Assembly: GCA_005239845.1 (NCBI GenBank) | Contig: SBBD01000119.1 | Location: 1 to 6,499 of the forward strand | Source of the DNA: an archaeon | GTDB taxonomy: Archaea; Micrarchaeota; Micrarchaeia; Norongarragalinales; SBBD01 | Direction: 5' to 3' | DNA length: 6,499 bases | Shown: piece after piece, positions 1 through 5,342 of the stretch | How the letters are laid out: every line of letters begins with the position of its first letter | Numbering within the stretch: position 1 is the first letter of the stretch | Made by a program: the position numbers and the translations under genes | The notes under the pieces: model-generated | Told to the model about the DNA's origin: nothing | The model's input: only the letters and a program-made list of their open reading frames with translations | Databases searched by the model: none

Positions 1-588
1 CTGGAGTCCAAGCCCTTCATGCTCTACGCGCTCGAGGAAGGCTATGCCAACCACTCGGAAGTGGCGAGGCTGATGGGCAACGAGCTCAAGCAACACGGAA
101 TCCGTGCGAGCGGGGAAGCCCTGCGTGCCGCCGTCAGGCGTTTCGCTTCCCAGCGCAGCACATCCTCCGCGAAACGCGAGGAATCCGTGCGCCGCCTCCT
201 CCGCAAGGCCAAGCTCGAACTCAAGACCAAGCTGGCCGTTGTCGTGCTTTCTCCGATGGCTGTGGTTCCATCACTTCCTTGGACTTCCTCGGTGTACGGC
301 CCAAGCGGCACCACGCTCGTTTTGCCGGAAGAGGACTTGCCTTCCTTGTACAAAAAAGTCCGTTCGGAGGAAATTTTATTCGAGAAAAAGGACTTGGCGG
401 CCCTTGTCGTCGTCAGTCCCGAAAATATTGAAGTCGTCCCCGGAGTCGTGGCCTTCCTTTCGAGCACGCTGGCAGAGAACGGCATCAACCTGCGCGAATT
501 CTTGAGCAGCTACCGCGACACCGTGCTCGTCGTGGAGCGAGCGGACGCGTTGAAGGCGTTTTCTCTCCTGGACCGGCTACTGCATTGA
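1..588 (+). CDS. ACT-domain protein, COG2150-like putative regulator of amino-acid metabolism (5' end outside window)
   Basis: The frame is open from the first base, so the start is probably upstream; the first ATG inside (19) falls in the middle of a conserved-looking segment (SKPFMLYALEEGYANHSEVA). The N-terminal part (GYANHSEVARLMG, then an EALRAAVRRF stretch) resembles the short helical, HTH-like region of archaeal proteins annotated as predicted regulators of amino-acid metabolism with an ACT domain. A basic linker rich in Arg/Lys follows. The last ~60 residues, from LAALVVVSPENIEVVPG to the stop, fit the beta-alpha-beta-beta-alpha-beta pattern of an ACT domain, a fold that usually binds amino acids and controls enzymes or transcription. 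No catalytic domain is visible, which favours a regulatory role. Ligand and target cannot be read from the sequence. It reads toward the next gene, but a 136-base gap with a T run and a TATA-like box suggests separate transcription. The family match is from memory of sequence pattern, not a search. Confidence 0.72.
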   Translation: MESKPFMLYALEEGYANHSEVARLMGNELKQHGIRASGEALRAAVRRFASQRSTSSAKREESVRRLLRKAKLELKTKLAVVVLSPMAVVPSLPWTSSVYGPSGTTLVLPEEDLPSLYKKVRSEEILFEKKDLAALVVVSPENIEVVPGVVAFLSSTLAENGINLREFLSSYRDTVLVVERADALKAFSLLDRLLH

Positions 589-604
589 AGGGGCTATTCA
601 TCCG

Positions 605-609
605 TTTTT
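605..609 (+). terminator. possible oligo-T terminator after the ACT-domain gene
   Basis: A TTTTT run lies 17 bases after the stop codon at 588, in a pyrimidine-rich stretch running to about 660. Archaeal polymerases commonly stop at T runs without a hairpin. One run of five is weak evidence. Confidence 0.3.
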
Positions 610-686
610 CCGCTTTACCCTTTGCAGCCTGCTTTCCTGCCTGTTCCTAGATTGCTTTTCGGCTTGTTAACAAAATCGCATACCTA

Positions 687-694
687 TTTATATG
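687..694 (+). promoter_or_regulatory. TATA-like box for the 725-1963 membrane protein
   Basis: TTTATATG fits the archaeal TATA consensus and sits in an AT-rich patch of an otherwise GC-rich sequence. A start point about 26 bases downstream of its centre would be near 716, giving a very short leader before the GTG at 725. An A-rich stretch (AACAAAAT) just upstream could serve as the BRE, but this is a loose match. Confidence 0.5.
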
Positions 695-714
695 CCGGTA
701 AAATAACGGATGTG

Positions 715-720
715 GGTGAT
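715..720 (+). promoter_or_regulatory. Shine-Dalgarno GGTGAT selecting the GTG start at 725
   Basis: GGTGAT matches the core complementary to the archaeal 16S 3' end and is spaced four bases from GTG 725. It overlaps the codons following the alternative ATG at 710, so it argues for the GTG start, which also gives a cleaner signal peptide. Confidence 0.5.
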
Positions 721-724
721 TTGC

Positions 725-1963
725 GTGAAGACGTTCTTTACTGCATGGCTTGCCGTTCTGCTCTTTTCTTCTCTTGCCTTCGCTCTGTCCGTTGCCCCGG
801 ATTATTATTATCCATACGGCCAGACGCAGCAGCAGGCCGCCTACTACCAAGTGTTCCTGGATGATGGTGGAAGAGCGTTCGTGCTAGCCACCATTGACTT
901 GCTGCACTACAACGACCAGCCCCTCAACGAGTTCACGCTCACGTTTCCCGATTCACTCACGGACGTAAAGTACGCCATGCAGTACTCGCAAAGCTACGGG
1001 CAAATGCGTTTGATAGAAGTGCAAAAAATTTCGGACAATACATACAAAATCCTGCTGGAGGAAGCCGTGCAAAAACAGCAGGCGTCCACCGTTGTGATCT
1101 ATTACCGTTCCCTGGGCTACGTTTCGAAAGGCTGGCTTACCTATGATTTTGATTTCCGCACCATTTCTTTCCCTTTTGACATCCAATACTCGCGCGTCGC
1201 CGTTTCCGTGGATTCCGAGTTCCATGTGAAGGGACAGGAGACGCGCACGGATTATGGGTACATGTTCGGTGTTCTGGGGAGCAGTGCCTTTGTCTCCCAA
1301 AAGGGAATGGTTGCCAACGCCCCCGAATACGCCGGAGAGCGCTCAAAAATAGCCGATTTCGCGCAGCGGGTGCGCTACGCTCCCGGGTACGTGAGGGACA
1401 AGCAAATGCTGGAAGCTGGAGACGTGTTCCACGTGACGGGCTCGTACGCGAAAGACTCGTGGCGCTTTTATGTCGGGGAAGCCGTCATCGTGATCCTTAT
1501 CCTCGTCATACTCGGGTATTTGGCAAAACAATATGTCGCTCCAAAAATCTCTGCGGCCTTGGATTCCATGGGCGCCTCGGCTGGCGCCGCTGCAAAATCC
1601 TCTAAAGCTAGAGTAGAAGAAGGCTTGAACTTCGGCAGGGCGGCCACGCTGGGCATGATCTCTGCCTTCCTGTTGGCCATCCTCATCAATGTGCTGTTCA
1701 TCCTCTTCTTCTTGTGGAGCCAATTCATGGAAAGTCGCATATACTTCGGCGGAGGCAACCTCTTTTTCCTTCTTGCAATCGCAATTGGATTGCTGGGCTT
1801 CTTCGCGGTGCTCGTGCTCGCGGGGAACCGGTTCGGGTGGGGAGAAGGCATTGTAGCTGCGCTCACGTACTTCGGGTTCTCCATCCTTGTTGTGCCCTTC
1901 TCCTTCATGATCACCATGCTCGTACTTTCCATGATGGGAGGACGTTACGGTATGATATATTGA
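725..1963 (+). CDS. Signal-peptide membrane protein with large extracytoplasmic domain and four C-terminal TM helices, unknown function
   Basis: I chose GTG 725 (412 aa) over ATG 710 (417 aa) because GGTGAT precedes it and the product then begins as a classic signal peptide, (M)KTFFTAWLAVLLFSSLAFA, with likely cleavage near residue 20. Residues ~21-248 form a Tyr-rich ectodomain with alternating hydrophobic strands, consistent with a beta-sandwich. Four hydrophobic helices follow at about 249-269, 311-333, 345-367 and 378-404. TM1 and TM2 are separated by a ~40-residue Ala/Ser/Lys-rich linker predicted to be cytoplasmic. This topology puts the ectodomain and the short C-terminus outside. No catalytic motif, cysteine pair or transporter signature is visible. 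The overall layout recalls DUF2207-like archaeal membrane proteins, but I do not recognise a specific family. It stands alone: separate promoter upstream, convergent neighbour downstream. An envelope structural or sensing role is possible but unproven. Confidence 0.8.
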   Translation: MKTFFTAWLAVLLFSSLAFALSVAPDYYYPYGQTQQQAAYYQVFLDDGGRAFVLATIDLLHYNDQPLNEFTLTFPDSLTDVKYAMQYSQSYGQMRLIEVQKISDNTYKILLEEAVQKQQASTVVIYYRSLGYVSKGWLTYDFDFRTISFPFDIQYSRVAVSVDSEFHVKGQETRTDYGYMFGVLGSSAFVSQKGMVANAPEYAGERSKIADFAQRVRYAPGYVRDKQMLEAGDVFHVTGSYAKDSWRFYVGEAVIVILILVILGYLAKQYVAPKISAALDSMGASAGAAAKSSKARVEEGLNFGRAATLGMISAFLLAILINVLFILFFLWSQFMESRIYFGGGNLFFLLAIAIGLLGFFAVLVLAGNRFGWGEGIVAALTYFGFSILVVPFSFMITMLVLSMMGGRYGMIY

Positions 1964-1981
1964 ATTGAGGCCTGCAGAATA

Positions 1982-2007
1982 AGGAGGGGACGGAAGGCTT
2001 GCCTCCT
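1982..2007. repeat. Weak inverted repeat in the convergent gap, possible bidirectional terminator
   Basis: AGGAGG (1982-1987) pairs with CCTCCT (2002-2007) around a 14-base loop, in the 86-base gap between the convergent genes ending at 1963 and 2050. An inner AGGC/GCCT pair (1995-1998/2001-2004) competes with it. No T run follows on either strand, so a terminator role is only suggested by position. AGGAGG also resembles a Shine-Dalgarno site, but no credible gene follows. Confidence 0.25.
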
Positions 2008-2049
2008 AAGATGATTGTTCCAAACTCTACAGGCCAACCCGTATTTCCT

Positions 2050-2739
2050 TCAGCCGGTGCCGCACCCTTCTTCGAGAGGAAGGGGGACGTTGCGTTCGGG
2101 GCATTTGTTGGAGTAGATGCAGGCGTCGTTCGTTACTTGCCCGTATTGCGCCTTCACGTCCTCCTTGTCTGGCCCATAGCTGATTAGGACGCGGTCCAAA
2201 TCCCTCACGGGAAATGCATCGAACTCATAGTTCTTCTCGCCGTTCACGAAAAACTTGAGCGAGTTGTTCCCCTCGTCGCAGTACCTTTCCTTTGTATCCA
2301 AGATGAAGCACGTGGCGTTGAACTTGATTCCCAGGCTCCAGAAGAAGTCGCCCCAGGAAACGTTTTCCCGGTGCACGTGCGCCACTTCCCCGTTCCCATT
2401 ATGCAAGTGCGCAATGTCTTTCAACGACGCCGTTTTTTGAGTAGGGCCGCAGGACGCCTTCGTCATGTACTTCTCTTGAGAAAAATTGTGCGGCTTTCCC
2501 AGCAAGAACACTTTGAAGTCCGCGTGCTCGTGAAAGGCGGGAGGAACTGTTTTAAGGACTCCGGAATACTGCAGCGCGAAATACAGAACCACCACTGCCA
2601 GCATCGCCAAGAGGACCCCGCCGGCAATCTTGGCCAACTTTTTTCGTTCTATCTTGGAATCCTCTCTCCCCGGTCCAGACATGGAAGCTGGAGCCGGTGG
2701 CGTTGCCGGTTTTGCTTCCGTCTTGGTTTCCCCTGCCAT
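2050..2739 (-). CDS. Membrane-anchored His/Cys-rich extracytoplasmic protein, unknown function
   Basis: This 229-aa protein has a Pro/Ala-rich, charged N-terminus (1-30), a basic patch ERKKLAK (31-37), one hydrophobic helix (~38-58) and a C-terminal domain. The positive-inside rule puts that domain outside the cell, as a signal anchor. The outer domain has clustered histidines: HEH at 70-72, H84, HLH at 111-113 and HVH at 121-123. It also has cysteines at 97, 144, 154, 207, 213 and 226, including ACIYSNKCPE near the end. Motifs such as HEHADFKVFL, HLHNGNGEVAHVH and WGDFFWSLGI recall, from memory, an uncharacterised family in archaeal and candidate-phyla genomes; I know no established function. 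The His pairs suggest metal binding and the cysteines possible disulfides or metal ligands (inference). It lies 17 bases after the ThyX-family gene on the same strand, so co-transcription is likely. ATG 2739 is supported by GGGAGGG six bases upstream. Confidence 0.85.
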   Translation of the reverse strand: MAGETKTEAKPATPPAPASMSGPGREDSKIERKKLAKIAGGVLLAMLAVVVLYFALQYSGVLKTVPPAFHEHADFKVFLLGKPHNFSQEKYMTKASCGPTQKTASLKDIAHLHNGNGEVAHVHRENVSWGDFFWSLGIKFNATCFILDTKERYCDEGNNSLKFFVNGEKNYEFDAFPVRDLDRVLISYGPDKEDVKAQYGQVTNDACIYSNKCPERNVPLPLEEGCGTG

Positions 2740-2745
2740 CGGTTT

Positions 2746-2752
2746 CCCTCCC
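2746..2752 (-). promoter_or_regulatory. Shine-Dalgarno GGGAGGG for the His/Cys-rich protein
   Basis: On the minus strand GGGAGGG ends six bases before ATG 2739 and begins five bases past the TAA of the upstream gene. The site fixes this start and indicates independent translation of the second cistron in the leftward unit. Confidence 0.6.
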
Positions 2753-2756
2753 TTAG

Positions 2757-4472
2757 TTATTGTCTGCCTCCGTACTTCTTATGGATTTCCTCGAGTTTCT
2801 TGTCCGTGCGCTTCTCCGCCTCCAAGCGCTCCAAGCCCACGCCCTCCAGGTGGATGAATTTCATGGCCTCCGCAATCGCGGGATGAACGCTCCGAATTTC
2901 CGAATGCATTTTCCGCGCGACCCTCCTATAATCCGGGTGGCCTTGGGGCATGCTCCGCAATTCAATGAGATGCACGGCTTCCCGCGCGTTCAACGTCACG
3001 TACCACCTCAACCGGTACGCCAGAGGAACAACATACTGCGCCTCAGTAGGATAAAGGGAAACAAGCTGTTCGAAAGTTTCTTTTGCTTGTTGCATGGCTT
3101 CATGGTAATCGTTTTGCAGCCCCGCGTCTTCCAGTTCCTTGGGCGTATCATATCCGTGCCGCGTGGAAAGCAGCTGTCTTTCCTGCGTCAGCACGCGGTG
3201 CCTCTGCAAATCGCGGTAGGCGCCGAAGTTGGCGCAAAGGTCGAACGTGTAATACGCGTTTTCAAAAGCGCGAGGCATCTTGTGCCTGCGGTTTTCGCGG
3301 TGCCTCCAAGCCAGTTGAACCAGCTTCCTGCGACCCGCGCTCCCCATCTGTCGGACGGCATCCCTAATTTCTTGCAGGGACTGGCGGGTGTGGGAATAGA
3401 GCAAGGCGGCCACGATTTTCTCCTCCGCCTTCTCGTCAAAATCCGCAAGACTGACTTCAGGGTATGCTGTTTCTGCTTTTTTACCTCGGCCAAGAATCTT
3501 TTCCGCTTCCTTCCCCAGCTCTTCCCTCGCCTTCCTCAAATACGCCTGTCCTTTTTTTCCGTACTCGTCGTCCGCCCTTTTCACGAACGCGGGAATCACT
3601 TTCCGCAGCTCTTCCTGCATCTTCCGGGCCACGCTCCGCACTTCCTGCAATTCCGAGGCATACATCTTCATCAGCAAATACTCGAAGGCGCGGCCGTTTC
3701 CGTACATGCCCATATTCGTCAGCGTAGCGGCAGGTAAAAGTCCTCTCAATATGTCGCACGTCTTCGCCCGCAAGGAAGCGGCATACGCCCGGTCGCTCAC
3801 GCCTTCTTCCCTCGCAAACTTTTCCTGCAAGTATTTGGACAATGGCGCAATCATCTTGGAATACCTATCGAACAACACATCGCACGCCTCCTCGTACGCT
3901 TCCGCAAAACGGGACTGCATCAGCACGGGCTCCCTATAGTACTTGTACTTTCCGTCCTCTTTCTCGTGGAAATAGACGTACCTCGTGCTTTTTTCCAACG
4001 GGGAAAGCCCGATTCTCGAGTCTTCCAACACTTTCGTGGCGATGTTCGAAACCTCTTCGATGGCCAGGTGCGCTCCGCCTAGCTCTGCCACGGAATCGTC
4101 GCCGTAGCCCACCAGCACCCGATCATAGAACTCTTCCGCCTTCTGCACGGCAATGATTTGGTCGGAAGCCCCGCTTCCGCCTCCTCCCGCTCCTGCACTC
4201 CTTCCCGAAGCCGAAGGCCCCCCCGCATCCGCTTTCCCCGACGCTTCCTTGCCGCCACTCCATGCCACGATGTGCTTGAACCCGCTTTCCTTGTCCAGAA
4301 TGAACTCATCCAGCAGCACTCTCCTCAAACTCTTCATGCTCCGGCTATACCTGGAAAAGAGAGCGCCCCTGACGACTTCCGGCAAGTTGCGCAAGGCAAA
4401 AACGGGCTGGTCCAAATTCGTGACGAACGGCTTCAGGATGCGGCGCTCTTCCTCCGTAAACGTTTCTGTCAT
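2757..4472 (-). CDS. Tandem-domain ThyX-family protein (FAD-dependent thymidylate synthase-like)
   Basis: Canonical ThyX makes dTMP from dUMP with FAD, NADPH and methylene-tetrahydrofolate, acts as a homotetramer, and is about 200-260 aa with an RHR-x7-S signature. This 571-aa protein contains two ThyX-like units. Unit 1 (~113-300) has EFYDRVLVGYGDDSVAELGG, then SRIGLSPLEKSTRYV (152-166), where RHR is replaced by DSR (151-153) but S-x-R-Y (162-165) is kept, and a C-terminal helix with GNGRAFEYLL (258-267). Unit 2 (~355-545) has FENAYYTFDL (403-412), intact RHR (424-426) but a longer spacing to S436 and S-T-R-H instead of S-x-R-Y, then LNAREAVHLIELR (494-506). A Gly/Ala/Ser-rich stretch (72-104) interrupts the region before unit 1, and the C-terminus is charged (549-571). 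Similar long ThyX-annotated proteins occur in archaea and candidate-phyla bacteria. Whether this one makes dTMP is uncertain, so I give no thyX symbol. ATG 4472 follows a TATA-like box at a leaderless distance. Confidence 0.82.
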   Translation of the reverse strand: MTETFTEEERRILKPFVTNLDQPVFALRNLPEVVRGALFSRYSRSMKSLRRVLLDEFILDKESGFKHIVAWSGGKEASGKADAGGPSASGRSAGAGGGGSGASDQIIAVQKAEEFYDRVLVGYGDDSVAELGGAHLAIEEVSNIATKVLEDSRIGLSPLEKSTRYVYFHEKEDGKYKYYREPVLMQSRFAEAYEEACDVLFDRYSKMIAPLSKYLQEKFAREEGVSDRAYAASLRAKTCDILRGLLPAATLTNMGMYGNGRAFEYLLMKMYASELQEVRSVARKMQEELRKVIPAFVKRADDEYGKKGQAYLRKAREELGKEAEKILGRGKKAETAYPEVSLADFDEKAEEKIVAALLYSHTRQSLQEIRDAVRQMGSAGRRKLVQLAWRHRENRRHKMPRAFENAYYTFDLCANFGAYRDLQRHRVLTQERQLLSTRHGYDTPKELEDAGLQNDYHEAMQQAKETFEQLVSLYPTEAQYVVPLAYRLRWYVTLNAREAVHLIELRSMPQGHPDYRRVARKMHSEIRSVHPAIAEAMKFIHLEGVGLERLEAEKRTDKKLEEIHKKYGGRQ

Positions 4473-4494
4473 GGCGAGAACTCAAGAGGCTCTG

Positions 4495-4505
4495 TTTTTT
4501 ATAAG
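4495..4505 (-). promoter_or_regulatory. TATA-like box for the ThyX-family gene (probably leaderless)
   Basis: The minus strand reads CTTATAAAAAAC here, a good archaeal TATA match, centred about 28 bases before ATG 4472. That spacing puts transcription initiation at or within a few bases of the start codon, and no convincing Shine-Dalgarno lies between, both consistent with a leaderless mRNA. Confidence 0.55.
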
Positions 4506-4533
4506 GCTTGCCTGCCTTGCGCCAATCGAACGC

Positions 4534-4542
4534 TTTTTAAAT
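4534..4542 (+). promoter_or_regulatory. TATA-like box for the DUF5679-like gene
   Basis: TTTTTAAAT is centred at 4538. Initiation about 26 bases later, near 4564, would leave a leader of about 30 bases carrying the GAGGTG site before ATG 4594. It lies ~35 bases from the oppositely oriented box of the ThyX-family gene, so the two promoters form a compact divergent region (4473-4593). Confidence 0.45.
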
Positions 4543-4577
4543 CCGCTTTCTGCTCAGGCTAGCGAAGTAAAGCTAAT

Positions 4578-4583
4578 GAGGTG
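4578..4583 (+). promoter_or_regulatory. Shine-Dalgarno GAGGTG selecting ATG 4594
   Basis: GAGGTG is ten bases before ATG 4594. It overlaps the alternative in-frame ATG at 4576, which therefore cannot use it; this decides for the shorter 48-aa product. Confidence 0.5.
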
Positions 4584-4593
4584 GAATCCCCCT

Positions 4594-4740
4594 ATGGTAA
4601 CTGGCCGGTGCATGAAGGAAAAGAAGGACCGCGAGATGAAGAACACGAAGGAAGTCGTCATGAAGAACGGCATGAAGGCCTTGAAGGGCGCGTGCGCCGT
4701 CTGCGGCACGTCCATGTTCAAGATCGTGGGGAAGGCTTGA
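4594..4740 (+). CDS. DUF5679-like small zinc-ribbon protein, one cysteine replaced
   Basis: This 48-aa protein contains KEVVMKNGMKALKGACAVCG followed by TSMFKI, close to the DUF5679 pattern of small archaeal and candidate-phyla proteins (CxxC, K-rich, VxMKNG, KGxCPxCGTKMFRI), as I remember it. That family is predicted to bind one zinc through two CxxC pairs and is also found appended to some topoisomerases; no function is established. Here the C-terminal knuckle is intact (C34, C37), but the N-terminal one reads C6-M-K-E9, so the usual second cysteine is Glu. Zinc could be held by three Cys plus another ligand, or not at all. ATG 4594 is chosen because GAGGTG precedes it; ATG 4576 would add MRWNPP. 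The reading frame stays open far upstream antisense to the ThyX-family gene, which is not coding. Strong T tracts follow the stop. Confidence 0.8.
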   Translation: MVTGRCMKEKKDREMKNTKEVVMKNGMKALKGACAVCGTSMFKIVGKA

Positions 4741-4754
4741 GCTTCTTCTGGCCT

Positions 4755-4783
4755 TTCTTTGTTTTTTCTATTTTCTTCTTTTC
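4755..4783 (+). terminator. Oligo-T / pyrimidine terminator after the DUF5679-like gene
   Basis: Starting 15 bases after the stop is a nearly pure pyrimidine run with TTTTTT at 4762-4767, TTTT at 4771-4774 and further T clusters to 4783. Repeated T runs without a stem are the usual archaeal terminator form. Another T run (4826-4830) lies further down before the convergent gene's end. Confidence 0.6.
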
Positions 4784-4880
4784 TTACCTGTGGCGGGGCC
4801 CCCCCTTGCTCCCGCTAATGGTTTATTTTTCCTAATGGAACACCGGAGCGAGGGCAAGTGGTTTCGCTATTTATTGATGG

Positions 4881-5066
4881 CTACGCTTGTTCCCACTTTC
4901 TGCGCTTGGGAATCGAAGTCCAGCACGTCTTGCAGATGACGAGGCGGCGCGTCTTCTCTGCAGACTTCGAGCTCTTCTGGCACGCCCGACAGACTTGAAG
5001 ACCGCAGGAAAAGCATTGTTCCAAATAGTGGGCGTCCTTGCTGCAGCGCTCGCATTTGGTTACCAT
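4881..5066 (-). CDS. Small eight-cysteine protein (four CxxC pairs), predicted double zinc-binding treble-clef/RING-like
   Basis: This 61-aa protein has cysteines at 5/8, 18/21, 26/29 and 45/48, all as CxxC pairs: CERC, CFSC, CRAC and CKTC. Eight ligands in four pairs suggest two zinc ions, perhaps in a cross-brace arrangement like RING/FYVE-type domains. The tail is basic (PKRRKW), which could favour RNA, DNA or protein contact. I do not recognise a named family, and no enzymatic residues are evident. An overlapping 81-codon frame (5112-4867) lacks this pattern and is a shadow. ATG 5066 is supported by GGAAGTGA nine bases upstream. It converges with the DUF5679-like gene and diverges from purA, so it is probably transcribed alone. 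It could be a small ribosome-, RNA- or transcription-associated zinc protein, but that is inference. Confidence 0.78.
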   Translation of the reverse strand: MVTKCERCSKDAHYLEQCFSCGLQVCRACQKSSKSAEKTRRLVICKTCWTSIPKRRKWEQA

Positions 5067-5342
5067 ATACTGTGTTCACTTCCTTGCCGTTCGCATTTCG
5101 TTGCCATTTCACTTGATTACGTATTCTGTTGCCTATGGTCTTTCCCAGCTTGCATGAATGGATGGCTGCGTATCCCTACTTGTCGTTAGCTGAACAGCAT
5201 CAGCAGTTGGTTCTGCACGACGTCTTTTTTAAGGCTTTTGCAGCTATTCCCTTTGGAAAAAGAGGGGCGTTTGTTTTACAGCATACGGGAAGGATTGGTT
5301 TTTTCCTTACATGGTTTAAGGAAACCGAGGAAGGGGGCACCT
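5067..5342. promoter_or_regulatory. Divergent intergenic region between the eight-cysteine gene and purA
   Basis: This 276-base gap must hold both promoters. For purA, possible TATA-like elements are TTTTTTAAG (5225-5233), which would give a leader of roughly 90 bases, and GTTTAAGG (5314-5321), which would make it almost leaderless; neither is decisive. AGGGGG (5332-5337) is a plausible purA Shine-Dalgarno, five bases before ATG 5343. TTGCC occurs three times (5084, 5101, 5129) with irregular spacing, too weak to call an operator. A stop-free frame begins at TTG 5129 or ATG 5135 and runs into purA in another frame; I do not call it a gene. No tRNA or obvious riboswitch fold was seen. Confidence 0.45.
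5076..5083 (-). promoter_or_regulatory. Shine-Dalgarno GGAAGTGA for the eight-cysteine protein
   Basis: On the minus strand GGAAGTGA (seven of eight matches to GGAGGTGA) lies nine bases before ATG 5066 and supports that start over the overlapping frame starting at 5112. An AT-rich segment reading GAATACGTAATC (about 5115-5126) is a weak TATA candidate at a suitable distance. Confidence 0.45.

Noticed and set aside
1999..2187. 62-codon plus-strand frame starting TTG behind AGGAGGGG
   Set aside because: It runs antisense into the conserved C-terminus of the His/Cys-rich protein and shows no recognisable features; the AGGAGG is better read as part of the convergent-gap inverted repeat.
2760..3737. 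325-codon plus-strand frame opposite the ThyX-family gene
   Set aside because: It lies antisense to a well-supported coding region with recognisable motifs; its translation is Arg/Leu/His/Phe-rich with no domain. Such frames arise from biased third positions.
4153..4593. Long in-frame extension upstream of the DUF5679-like gene, giving 195 aa
   Set aside because: The extension is antisense to the ThyX-family gene and its promoter. The domain begins near 4594, where a Shine-Dalgarno site supports the start.
4795..4805. GGGGCCCCCCC run as part of a terminator stem
   Set aside because: The palindrome leaves no loop and lies after the T tracts, so it does not form an intrinsic terminator; the T tracts alone suffice.
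4867..5112. 81-codon minus-strand frame overlapping the eight-cysteine gene
   Set aside because: The alternative frame (5066-4881) has four regularly spaced CxxC pairs and a good Shine-Dalgarno site; this one has neither.
5084..5133. Three TTGCC copies in the divergent gap as an operator
   Set aside because: A five-base word at irregular spacing (17 and 28 bases from start to start) is easily met by chance.
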